DNA of 64,000 bases from Coptis chinensis (lineage: Eukaryota; Streptophyta; Magnoliopsida; Ranunculales; Ranunculaceae), in the NCBI GenBank assembly GCA_015680905.1, contig CM027379.1:97453001-97517000 (forward strand), written 5' to 3'. This document shows positions 33,653 to 43,746 of the stretch, piece after piece; position 1 is the stretch's first letter, and each line of letters begins with the position of its first letter. The position numbers and the translations under genes were made by a program. The notes below the pieces were generated by a model. That model searched no databases. It saw only the letters and a list, made by a program, of their open reading frames with translations, and had not been told where the DNA came from.

Positions 33653-36625
33653 GATGCCCCCTCTCGAGTCCGCGACCATTTGGTGATCGGGTAGTCGAGA
33701 GTCCACCATGTCACGTGTTCTATCCGCGGCCCCAAAAATTCTCTTTCACCGCTGGACTCACGAGTCCCCTCGCAATTATAACTTGTGCCCCTCGATTTCC
33801 TTGTGCATCCACGCGACACGCGATGGATCGATCCTTTTGGTGTCACCTCGATTTCAGCCCCCCTCCGATTACTCTTTTGCCCCTTCCTCTTATAAAAAGC
33901 CCACTCAATTCTTTCTCTCCTCCATTCAGTCTTTCATTTTCTTCCCAGTTGCTCTCTCCCTCTCTCTCTACTCTTCCTCTTGGTTAACTACTCGGTCCGC
34001 CTGGCCTGTCCTTCCCTGTTTTCTTTTGTCGAGGTTTTGTTCATTTGCTTCCCCCTTCCCTCAGGTTGGTTACCACAATCACTGCATGGGCTTCGAAATA
34101 GGGCTTCAGCTTCAGGGCAGAGAACACCAAGGCAAAGGCGTACTTCTCTACTCGGCTGTACCTAGTCTCCGCATCTAACAAGGTCTTGCTCTGGAAGTAC
34201 ACTGGTCTTTCTACTTTATCCACTACCCGGACGAGGACCGAGCTGATAGCATAATCTGTGACACCCAGGTACAAAAATAACTTTTCTCCCACTTTGGGCC
34301 GCGACAACAGCAGTGTTTCCTCTAGATACCTTTTAAGCCCCTGGAATGCCTCTTCGCGACTACATTTGTCCATTTGAAACGTGGTGTTCCTCAACAGCCG
34401 CATATGCTGCCTACATTTGTCGGATGACTTTGAGATGAATCTGTTGAGAGCCGCGACTCTACCCGCCAACCCATTTGCACCTCCTTTCATGCGTGGTGAC
34501 GGCATCTCCACCAGTGATCTTATCTGTTCGGGGTTCGCCTCTATTCCCCGCTGTGTCACAATGTACCCCAGAAATTTCCCCGTGGTGACTCCAAATGTGC
34601 ATTTCTCTGGGTTGAGTTTCAAATTATGGACCCGCAGTATCTGGAACGTCTCCTTCAACCCCTCTAGGTGCTCTGGTTCTGACATGCTTTTCTCCACCAT
34701 ATCATCGATGTATATCTCAATGCCCCTTCGGATTTTGCCCTCAAACATTTTCTCCCCCAATCGCTGGAAAGTAGCCCCTGCATTCTTCAACCCAAATGGC
34801 ATCCTCGTATAGCAGTATGTGCCTCCTTCCACAACGAATGAGGTCTTCTCCTGATCAGGTCCATACATCGCAACCTGGTTGTACCCCATGGACGCATCCA
34901 TAAATGAGAATATACTGAATCCCGCCGTCCTGTCTACCAATTCGTCCACTTGCGGCATAGGATAACTGTCCTTCGGACACTCCGTGTTTACGCCCCCGGA
35001 AGTCAACACACATTCGCACCTTCCCATTTTTTTCTTTGGAACCGCTGACTATATTGGGATGACCATTCCGTGAACTCCACCTCTCTTATGATCCCTACAC
35101 TCTTTAGCCTGGCAACCTCTTCCCGGATTCCTTCTGCGTATTTAGTTCTCATTCCCCTCATCTTCTGTCTCACTGGCTTCGCGTCCTCCCTCATATGTAA
35201 GCGATGACATGTGAATTCCGGATCTAAACCTGTGACATCCTCTATCCCCCAAGCAAATACGTCCTTGTTCTCCACCAAACATTGCACCAACTTATCTTTC
35301 CATTCACCCATCAGCCTTGACCCAATCGACGTCAACTTCTCCTCTCCGCCCTCTCCCAGGTTCACTATTTCTGTTTCATCTAAAGTCTTCGGAACCATCG
35401 CGGCCTCTTCCGCCCCTTCCACGGCCCCGCACTGTAATTGCTATGCCGGCCTCTTCCTAGGGTTCACCGGTCCACATCCCGGCCCGTGGGACATCCTCTT
35501 AATTGTGTTCTGGTGACTGTTCTTGGAGGCCACCTGATCTCCGCGGACCTCGTATGTTCCCGTAGGGGTAGGGAAGCGTATGACTTGATAATAGGTCGAG
35601 GGTACCGCTCTCATCTCATGTATCCATCTCCTCCCCAGGATCGCGTTGTATTGGGAATGGGAGTCGACCACCATAAATCTTGAGAACACCGTCACCGGAC
35701 CCATTGTTACCGGCAGCAGAAGTTCACCCATAGGCTCCGTGACGCTCCCATTGAATCCATACAAACTGGTCCGCGGGGGTCTCAGTTGCCCCGGGTCGAT
35801 CCCCATCTCCTCAAGAGCTCCTTGAACAAAGAAATCCACGGGTACGCCACAGTCAATCAGGACTCTTTTGACCACATAATTACCCATTGCTACCGTAATG
35901 ACTAGCGCATCCTCATGTGGAGTATCCACGGTTCGGAGATCTGCACTGGAGAATGCAATCCTCTCTTCCCCGCTCGTTAGCTCCGTGCCGTATCTCTGCC
36001 CTCGGTGGGACTCATTGACTTGCTGAATGCTCGCTGTCCTCCTGACCTTATCCCGGTGGGCATTGTGACTCAGTGCTTCCCCACTGAAGATAACATTTAT
36101 GGTTCCCAATATTCTTCCTGCAGTGGGCACCGACTCCCTATTTTGTGGTTCCGTTACAAATTCCCTCATCACTCCCTTCTCTACTAATCTCTGAACCAAC
36201 CATTTTAAGGCATAGCAATCGTTTGTTTCATGATTGTGCACCTGATGATACTCGCAGTATGGCTTGTTAGGCATTTCGGCAGGAAAGGTTCGCGACCCTT
36301 CATATCCCGGCACGTTTTTTATCAACGGCAGTATCTCACTCAACGGTCTCGCCAAGGGCACCTGTTCCACCTCGCGGTATGGCTTTTTCTCCCTCTGCTC
36401 CCTGCGCACCATTTCTCTTCCCCTCCCCGGCCGTGATGACTAACCGCGGTACCTCTCCCCACCTCTGTCTTCTCCCTCTGTCTTTCTGCGCTCCCTTCCT
36501 TTTTCTACCTTTGTAACTGCCTTGGCTCCCCTCTTTGAGTCCTTCTGCATAGTGTCCTCATATCTAATATACTTCTCTACCCGCGGATATAGCTCATGCA
36601 GTGTTGCAATCTCATTCATCAATGA
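33306..36625 (-). mobile_element. Broken Ty3/Gypsy element, Tat-type
   Basis: On the minus strand: gag C-terminal part and aspartic protease region (about 36600-35441; gag block HELYPRVEKYIRYEDTMQK, protease-type VLIDCGVPVDFF) and reverse transcriptase (about 35422-34041; GLDPEFTCHRLHMREDAKPV, RMPFGLKNAGATFQRL, IYIDDMVEKS, start of the RNase H region SKTLLDAETRYSRVEKYAF). One LTR is seen (33306-33652, preceded in element sense by the purine tract GAGAGGGGGCATC). The opposite LTR is not found, and the sequence passes directly into an intron end of the captured RRP44A at about 36630. It is a broken fossil. Its LTR start and purine tract resemble those of the element at 9864-16412. Confidence 0.88.
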
Positions 36626-36641
36626 CTGCTTACTAGTGCAG

Positions 36642-38407
36642 ACGCCATCCCAGTCCAACGAAAGAGATGCTTGAACCTTTACTGGACGGATTTCTTTGCG
36701 GTTGGTGCGGATTTGGATGTTTCATCTTCAAAAGCTCGGCTGATTCACTTGATCGTGCGGTGGTAAGATCCATTGTTCTATTGCCTGCTGATAGCATTCA
36801 CATGCTTAAGGGTGGCTTCATGTTTGGTCATGCTATACTTCTTTTATAACATCTGAACTTTGTATATTAAATGAAATAGGTTTTCAATTAACTGGGGAAA
36901 GTGTGGTAAATTATAATATTTAGGTTTTGTTCATTTCTAGATATATATTTTTTAATTAAAAGGATTTACTTGAGAAGTAAAAATCTATGGTAGGGTGATG
37001 ATCCATACTTTAATAAGCTGATTCGTATATTGGCGACTAGGTGCATGACACAGTTATTACTGGCTTATGAACTACTGTGTGTATTATATGTATAATTCTA
37101 CATGACTAAGCTGATATTTTATACTTCCAGGCAGTTTACTTCTGTAGTGGAGATCTCACGCCTCCAGAATTTCACAATTATGGTCTTGCATCACCTCTCT
37201 ATACCCATTTTACTTCCCCTCCCTTTTAACACATGTGTCTTACTTTACTTAAATTTAACAAGTAATCTTGGTACTCTATATTCCTACAGATGTCATTGTG
37301 CACAGGCTGCTTGCCGCAACTTTGGGAATTTACAAGCTTCCACCAATATTTCAAGACAGACCCCAACTTACCAGTATTTCTAACAGTAAGAATCTTTTAT
37401 GCTATGCTACTTACATAAATGGACAAAAGAAAATTAGAGCTGGTTGGAACATTACTGTAATTCCATTTCTTTTATAGTATTAAGATGAAGATAGCTGCAC
37501 ACTTTGATGAGATGTGTTAATTTCGATGAAATTTCGTTCTTTGACTACGACTCTTGAATGTTCTTTCTTACTGATCAAAGAGATATTATGTTTCCTTAGT
37601 TTTACAGCTCATCTCTCGCAGGGTCCATTCTTTGTATTTTCATAAAGAAGCTAGTTTATCTTCTTCTTGCAAATTTTATTTTGTGGTTCAATTTGGTGTG
37701 GTTATCTATTTTCAGATTTGAATTATAGGCATAGAAATGCCCAAATGGCTAGTCGGGCCTCAGTTGAGCTGCATACACTCATTTACTTTAGGAAAAGGTA
37801 CCCCCCTCCCCAACATGCACACACACACCACCTCTCTCTCTCGTTTATAGCAACTATTTTCTCATGCAGGCCAACAGACACTGAAACAAGAATAGTAAAG
37901 ATAAGAGCCAATGGTTTTATTGTCTTTGTGCCCAAGTAAGCTATCTAATTTTTGCCTCTCTTGGTTTTCTTTTTCTCATTGAATTGTTGTCTGTGAACTA
38001 CGGCACATAATAAGTCCATACCACAATCATTTTATTTCACAATTCACATCATCATTTATGGATACTTTGTATTATTGGGTGTAATTGTTTTTCCAGAATC
38101 ATCTGTAAACCTACTTTTAAAAAATGAAATAAAAATGAGAATAGTTAAAGTTATAGCTCCCAACTAGTTTTCTCTAGTTTGCGTCTCTTTGCAGAAACCA
38201 AAAGTGGTGTCTGGATTCTTTTGCCATTTTTTCAGGTATGGTATTGAAGGCCCTGTGTACTTAACACCTAGAGGAGAAAAAGGAGGGGACTGGTTCGTAG
38301 ACGAGGAGCATTAGAAGGTCAAGAAGATGGATGGAAGCATCAGTTACAATGTTCTACAGATGGTTAGAATTCACATGGAGGTTGTGGAACCCCATCCGGC
38401 AATCGAG
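36642..38407 (+). pseudogene. RRP44A: Captured RRP44A/DIS3 exosome nuclease gene, downstream exons
   Basis: Exons in order: 36642-36762 (RHPSPTKEMLEPLL ... ADLDVSSSKA ... ADSLDRAV), 36994-37053 (GDDPYFNKLIRILATRCMTQ), 37131-about 37220 ([30 protein letters not shown]), 37290-37385 (VIVHRLLAATLGIYKLPPIF, QDRPQLTSIS), 37716-37797 (LNYRHRNAQMASRASVELHT), 37870-37935 (PTDTETRIVKIRANGFIVFV) and 38236-38407 (YGIEGPVYLTPRGEKGGDWF, MDGSISYNVLQMVRIHMEVV). These are the end of the RNB domain and the S1-like end of RRP44A. Damage: two compensating frame changes in the first exon (the second a lost base near 36738), a donor reading TT at 37054, a missing RRY segment and lost donor at about 37220, and an in-frame TAG in the last exon (EEH, stop, KVKKMDG). 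The piece stops just short of the family's C-terminus. Not functional. Confidence 0.9.
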
Positions 38408-39305
38408 GTACTCTCCTCTCTCTAATAATTCACTTATACTTCACTTAACAACTAACAAGTAACCTCTATTGATATATATCCAAAAAGAAAAAAGGTCTGG
38501 TCTCTTCATGGGATAACGTTCTGTTTCTTCTAATCACTCATTGAAACATTTTCATTACATCTTTTGAATTATACTGAAAATGCAAGTATTAGCTTGCAAC
38601 TCTTTTTTACATATCTAGCAGCTCCCTAGACAGTTGAGTCGGAGAGAAGTGTTCTTGGATGGAGTTTCTTCATTTTTTCTCACAAAGACACTAATGTTTG
38701 CCATCAACCCATCTATGTTCAAAGGTTAGTTTCTTTCTAGTTTCTTCAATATTCTATGTTCTTTTCCAACTATCTTGGTATTAAGCTATATTCACCAATG
38801 TTTCACTGGTACTTTTAATGTAGTGGTTGTTTTTATTTTGTTATTAGGAAGACTTATTTGGACTTGATGCCCTGCTGATTTTTGTAAAAATGTGAATTAA
38901 CTTCCCACAAGTCTATTGATCATACGTTATGTACATAAGTATGTATGTTTAGTGCCTGTATATCGGCACGAGATTTGTCTACAAGGTTTTTAGTTTTTAC
39001 CAAGTGAATGTATAGTTCGTATGTCCTTTCCACTTTGCTGTAGATCGACAATTAACTGTCCTTAAGAATTAATTTATGCCTATAATGACTTCTAGGCCGG
39101 TCAGGGAACATAGTAAAGATGTACATGCGTGGGGTTTTAGCACAAACCTCACTTATGTTGTACCATATTATATATATGTCCTTTCCTTAAATGTTGATAA
39201 AAACTATTCAAATCAAAAAATTGTTGGCTTTTTATTGGATTGGATTATGATATGTCATCTTTAGTGCCATTAATTTATGTGTTCTATTTATCGGGTTGCT
39301 TCTAG
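38408..39305. other. Junction between two captured genes
   Basis: Intron-like T-rich DNA. A piece at about 38620-38725 reads LSRREVFLDGVSSFFLTKTL then MFAINPSMFKG and is followed by a GT, so it may be an exon of an unrecognised gene. The rest holds nothing I can name. Confidence 0.35.
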
Positions 39306-39598
39306 GGGATGTCACTTGTTTGGCCACTGTTCCAATTGATATGAAAGTAGAAGCACATTTCTTCATCAAGGAGGACAACATCATTGCTAGAATTTCTCTT
39401 GCAGAGATGGTATTTAACGAGGTCGATCCTTCATTGGAGGTGTGTAGGGAGTCTTTTCTGCAATTCCTATCTCTATTATATTTATTTTAAATGCACAAAA
39501 GTGTCTATTTATTAACAACATTTTTCGCTCTTAGGTTGAGTGCTTTAAGAAAGATGGAGATTTTGTAAGTAAAGGGACACAGTTTGCCAAAGTATCTG
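39306..39598 (+). pseudogene. Captured quinolinate phosphoribosyltransferase (QPT) gene piece
   Basis: Exon 39306-39439 reads [40 protein letters not shown] and DPSLE (donor GTGTGT). Exon 39535-39598 reads VECFKKDGDFVSKGTQFAKV SG (donor GTAAGG). This is the N-terminal domain of nicotinate-nucleotide pyrophosphorylase, the plastid enzyme that feeds quinolinate into NAD synthesis. The catalytic barrel and the rest of the gene are missing. The two exons are open and the splice sites are intact. It follows the RRP44A piece on the same strand within the outer CACTA element. Confidence 0.85.
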
Positions 39599-39714
39599 GT
39601 AAGGTCACTGTTGCAACATTTTTATACTTGTTCAACCCTTCCTTTTTTTGCCCTTCTTCTTTTGTTTATATTCTCTCTTATTGTGTGGTTATATTGCTTA
39701 GAAGTAACTTCTAA

Positions 39715-40215
39715 GCAATGTGAGGACCCTACATCTATCCTACCAGAGCTTTATTAGGGTGAGATAGCTTCCAGTGACACACATAGTAATTATGTCCTTG
39801 AGCAATCAAATAATTCTGTTCAAGTAGGGGCCTCCACTAAAGATGCACCTTAAGTTGAGTCCTCGGTTGCCAAGCATGGAGATATTCTTATTGACATCAA
39901 TGACCGATTCCCTCGGGATTTCTTGTCAGATATATTTTCAAAGGAAAGATTGACTGAAGAGTCCTCTAGTATAAGTCTGTTGTACAGTGATGGAACTGGA
40001 TTGAGCATAAACATTGGTCATTCTTTCAGAAGTTAGCATTGGATGAGTTAGTTAGAAATGATGTTTCTCTTATGGATTAGGATCATCTTGGATATTCGTC
40101 TCCACTTACAAGTTGACGAAGAGAGTCTTGGAGCCTATAATTTTTCACAGCTGACAACCGACGTGAATACTTTGGGACCTGTGGATTCTCAAATTTTTTT
40201 TGAGTAGGAAATTCA
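39715..40215 (+). pseudogene. Captured PB1-domain Raf-like protein kinase gene piece
   Basis: Reads SNYVLEQSNNSVQVGAST, then HGDILIDINDRFPRDFLSDI, FSKERLTEESSSISLLYSDG, TGLSINIGHSF, and in other frames LALDELVRNDVSLMDQDHLG and LTTDVNTLGPVDSQIFF. This is the linker just before the kinase domain of plant PB1-containing Raf-like MAPKKK-type kinases. No PB1 or kinase domain is included. In-frame stops and at least two frame changes are present. No intron is seen in this part, which is one exon in the family as far as I recall. Confidence 0.72.
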
Positions 40216-40619
40216 ACAGGAACCATCTGTAAGGAGGAAATTTAGCAGGAACCATCTGTCTCCTTTCATGAATATATAGAGAAAGGTTAAAAAAAAATGT
40301 CTTATTATAGTTCGAAGAATAGTAGTTAATACAATATTTGAGTTTCTATATATAATTGATTGATCACTAATACTCTTTGAAAGTTAAGTTCATGTTCGAC
40401 ATTGTTCTTTCTTAATTATCTTAATGAAATAAGTTCTTCAAAGAATGTATTTATGTTGGGTTTCTTTTGTTAATTGGTGTTGATATTTATGAATATGAGA
40501 GGGAATGTGGTGGTTTGGGATAGGTTTTTATTTGTTGGTTAATTAATTGTCATGAGCAATACCAGCAAAAAATGACAAGGGTGAGATAAAAGGTTGTCCA
40601 ACAATCTCCATTTCCAAAA

Positions 40620-40941
40620 GAATTTATCACAGTTATTTTTTGATATTATCTCGGTTTCAATAAAAAAAAACATCTCAGTTTTCTTCTATACTAATTGGTT
40701 TCAATCAACAATTCATCTCGGTTTTATTCTAAATAATATTAGTTTTATTTAGAAAATCGAGATAATATATTTAGATAAGATCTCAGACTTCTGAGATAAT
40801 TTAGTAGCTTATTATCTCGGTTTTATAGAACTCTATTATCTCAGTGGATATTACCTCGGTTTGTTTTTCATAGAAAACCGAGGTAAAAACTCTAACATCT
40901 CACTTTTTAGTTGAGCTTATAAGCCTTTTTTTTTAGTAGTG
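40620..40941. repeat. Right subterminal region of the outer CACTA element
   Basis: Many TATCTCGG/CCGAGGTA-type motifs in both orientations, ending with CCTTTTTTTTTAGTAGTG, the inverted partner of the left terminus at 22670. Confidence 0.85.
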
Positions 40942-40944
40942 GGG

Positions 40945-41340
40945 GGACTTAAAGTAAGAGTGAAGACATAAAGTACGAGCTTCCCAGCCTTCCTTTACAG
41001 GAATCTGATAGCAAGAACTTACTGTGAATTTGACTGTCTTTGTTCCATTCCAGCATAACGTGTCCTCCATGTTGCCTGGTTGTACATGAATGCTAGTAAT
41101 AGTTGCAACTATTGGGGTGGGGTAGAGTGTGATAAAATGTTCTTGAAGGTAGTCTTTCATTATGAAGAATCCATGGATCCAGATAGACTCCAACACTTTC
41201 ACCATCTCCTATTCACCAATAGCTCCCTTTTTGCATTAAACATCTACTCTTGCATATGCTCCTCCAATAATAAGAAGCATCTGAGCATTGTCAATCCCAA
41301 TTCCCATCTGGCCACCATTTGTTGTATGTTGCCCTGAAGA
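40945..41340 (-). mobile_element. Fragment of a LINE-type open frame (zf-RVT-like region)
   Basis: Minus-strand reading gives VLESIWIHGFFIMKDYLQEH followed by EDTLCWNGTKTVKFTVSSCY Q. The pattern of a 'W-G' block followed by 'FTV-S-Y' is that of the region after the reverse transcriptase in plant LINEs (zf-RVT). Only about 100 residues remain. The outer CACTA element inserted at its edge. Confidence 0.5.
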
Positions 41341-41572
41341 TCTGCATAGTTAGTGTAATTGTGGTGTGTCTAGTGTAGCATTGGCTTTATCTGTTCAAAC
41401 TTTAATACTAAAAGAACTTCATCTTCTCATTGTTTTCTCTCAACTAAAGTGTTATCTTCATGAATCATGATTGACGCGGTTGAGATAACTTACCATCTTT
41501 GTATCTATTCCTAAATAATAAATGATTGACGGATATGATTGTTTCCTTGTTTGTTTAACAGATGAAATAGTG

Positions 41573-41640
<68 letters not shown>

Positions 41641-42231
41641 AAAAAAAAAATTAAAGAGAGACGGAGAGAGAGATGAGCGGCTAACCTTCTAACCTTGAGA
41701 GAGAGTGAGTGAGAGAAGCGAAATAGTTGCAACTAGGGTTAGGGTTGAATAAAATTATTTGCCGAATTTGCCGATGGCAAATTTTTTGTGATATCAAGCA
41801 CTGGTAAACCTGGCAAATGACATTTGCCAACACTTGCCTGTTCACGAAACAAGCAGCGGCAAAACTCGATTTTCTTGCTAGGTAGTTTGTCCGTAAATTT
41901 TTAAGTAGGAAAATGTTTTCCCATTACATATTTGCCCCTCAAGTGGAAAATTTTAACAAGCCCTTATAGTTATAGCTTGAAGGGACATAAGGGCAAAATC
42001 CATGGCCCAATGTCCATGTAAAATGAGTTGTTAAGACAGAATAAGGAAGAGAATGTAAGAAAATATCAATACAAACCTAACAAACCTCCAAAAATAAAAA
42101 CTAATGTATTATCAATGTCATAACTTCATAACTCACCGTCAAACAACACACCCAACACTCAAAATCGAACTATAAGTAATAGCTACACTCATTCCTTATT
42201 GTTCGTCCTATCAGTTTTCAGTTCTCTTACA
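41341..42231. other. Intergenic DNA with a TA microsatellite
   Basis: AT-rich with a TA run at about 41572-41635 followed by about 15 A. A TATAAGTA box-like sequence at about 42171-42178 lies 54 bp before the start codon of the next gene, which is close for a TATA box but possible. Confidence 0.5.
41572..41635. repeat. TA dinucleotide microsatellite
   Basis: About 30 uninterrupted TA units followed by an A run. Confidence 0.97.
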
Positions 42232-42576
42232 ATGGCTTGCAAACTGAAGTCTTCTCTCATTTCTTTCTTTCTTGTCCTTACCATTTTTCTTTCCATGACT
42301 CAGTTTATTTCTACAGCCCGCGAAATTCAATCCACCATGAATAAAAATGATAAGAGCAATCCTAATAAAGATGCCGCCTTAACCACTCAAACCCTTCCAG
42401 GTATTGGAGGACAATTTCCTACACCACACTTGGGAGGTGGGGAACATAGCATCAACCTACCTGGAAGTCATTACCATCAATACATTCCAGGTTTAGACGA
42501 TACTTTTGTCCAAAACCCAGGAACTGAAATCCCAAGTCCTCATGGCGGCCGCATTCCTGCTGCTACTCATCCTTGA
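42232..42576 (+). CDS. Small secreted cell-wall-type protein
   Basis: 114 residues if translation starts at the ATG in TTACAATGGCT, which fits the plant consensus better than the in-frame ATG 33 bases upstream (42199). Residues 1-30 form a signal peptide with the hydrophobic core LISFFLVLTIFLSMTQFI, probably cut near ISTA-RE. The mature part is rich in Pro, Gly and His: TLPGIGGQFPTPHLGGG, SHYHQYIPGLDDTFVQNPG and TEIPSPHGG. The 'PG-DDTFV-NPG-E-P' pattern resembles plant proteins labelled 'putative cell wall protein'; their biochemical role is not known to me. No intron, no damage. A TATA-like box lies at 42171-42178. It is probably an exported wall or apoplast protein. Family call is moderate; the reading frame is firm. 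Confidence 0.7.
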   Translation: MACKLKSSLISFFLVLTIFLSMTQFISTAREIQSTMNKNDKSNPNKDAALTTQTLPGIGGQFPTPHLGGGEHSINLPGSHYHQYIPGLDDTFVQNPGTEIPSPHGGRIPAATHP

Positions 42577-43115
42577 ACTCCAACGTCATTAGTATGTAGG
42601 ATAGTTTAGAAGTAATTTTTTCCAGAACACTGATGGAGTCTAGATAGAGAAGCTGCTCCCACTTTCTCTCCCCAGAAATCACATAGCTTTTTATGTTAGC
42701 GTCCATCAATTTATCTACAAATTTAATAATAGCAAAAAAAAAGAGTTAAAGTTAGAGATTCGTTACCTTGAAAGAGATGGTGAAGATAGCATAGTCGGAT
42801 TGCCAGAGAGGGGACAATTCGTAGGGTTTTTTGTGGGGGTTTTATATCTTGTATATATCTGATTTGAAGAGAGTCTCTCGCTTATTATTTAAATTCGATT
42901 TTGTCTGGGAATAACCGATCATTCAAAACCACTTTTTATTTTTATAGAAGTGACCAAGGTTTTGGACGGGGAAGAAAGGCTTTTTCTGGGCTACGAATTA
43001 TTTTTTCTTTTGGGTTTAAGTGTTCGATTTTTCTCTCATTTTTTTCGTAATCCCCTGTGGAAACCGAGTTTCTATTCCTTGTGGAAACCGAGTTTCTATT
43101 CCTAGTAGGATTAGG
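42577..43115. other. 3' flank and spacer
   Basis: Contains the 3' end of the secreted-protein gene and AT-rich spacer. A 24-bp unit (GTGGAAACCGAGTTTCTATT plus CCTT) is repeated twice in tandem at about 43058-43105. No further gene seen. Confidence 0.45.
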
Positions 43116-43500
43116 GGGTGTTTGGATCCTATTTATTTATTGCTAAAAAGTTGTGAAAAACATTTTTTGAAAAAAAAATAAATGTGTTTGGTTTTTTTCA
43201 TCCAAAAACACTTTTGGTCCCAAAAACTTGTTTTATGATAATTAGGTAAAACTTGTTTTTAAGTTAAAAACTATTTTTCTTTGAAGGAAACACTTTTGGA
43301 GCTAAAGGGAAAATAACTCCCCGGATGTTTTGGAAACCGATTTAGTTTCAAAATATTCGGAAACATTGATTTTGATAAAATAGTTTTTAAGAAAAGTCAC
43401 AACCAAACCGTTTATTGAAAAAGTTTTAGAATAAATACTTTTTCATAAAAGTGTTTTTTAAGAAAAAATACTTTTTTGAAAAAATGAGAACCAAACACCC
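43116..43500. mobile_element. MITE with GGGTGTTTGG terminal inverted repeats
   Basis: Starts GGGTGTTTGG and ends CCAAACACCC, with AT-rich, internally symmetric sequence (AAAACTTGTTTT blocks). About 385 bp. Termini of this type are common in hAT-like MITEs, but I see no 8-bp flanking duplication, so the superfamily is open. It lies just upstream of the TATA box of the DUF295 gene. Confidence 0.65.
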
Positions 43501-43536
43501 ACTTACTTTTTTGTTTTGGGAAACCGACCTTCCCTC

Positions 43537-43544
43537 TATAAATA
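43537..43544 (+). promoter_or_regulatory. TATA box of the DUF295/F-box gene
   Basis: TATAAATA in a CCCTC-TATAAATA-CTAGG context, 203 bp before the start codon. A transcription start around 43570 would give a leader of about 175 bases. It directly follows the MITE that ends at 43500. Confidence 0.6.
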
Positions 43545-43746
43545 CTAGGATGTGAGTCCATAAAATTTACTAAACATATCTCGCACACTTCTAAACCTAG
43601 ACACTTCTTCTTCTCTTCTTACTAACGCCACTGTTCCTTAAGGACAGTCTTATCGACACCTGGGTTGTTCACTGTTGGTCTATTGTTCCTTCTGTTCTAC
43701 TCTAGCTGTTGTTTTCATACAACTATTCTAACAGCCAACACTTACG

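Larger units (their letters stand above)
22670..40941. mobile_element. Large gene-capturing CACTA (En/Spm) DNA transposon, about 18 kb
   Basis: Left end CACTACTAAAAAAAAGAGG; the right end read in reverse is CACTACTAAAAAAAAAGG. The flanks carry the 3-bp direct repeat GGG (22667-22669 and 40942-40944), the length CACTA elements make. Both ends have subterminal repeats of the TATCTCGGTT type in both orientations, another family hallmark. No TnpD/TnpA-like transposase is recognised, so it would depend on another element. Its interior holds pieces of host genes with introns, all on the plus strand: RRP44A (23286-38407, interrupted), QPT (39306-39598) and a PB1-Raf kinase (39715-40215). Later insertions (24880-33275 and 33306-36625) account for about 11.7 kb, so the original element was about 6.5 kb. 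Confidence 0.85.

Noticed and set aside
34381-35516. Plus-strand frames at 34381-34812 and 35211-35516
   Set aside because: They are antisense shadows of the Gypsy reverse transcriptase and gag-protease region.
36626-36641. TTACTAGTG as the inverted right end of the CACTA-like sequence at 26487
   Set aside because: Agreement stops after the first eight bases and the place coincides with an RRP44A intron end; no matching target duplication.
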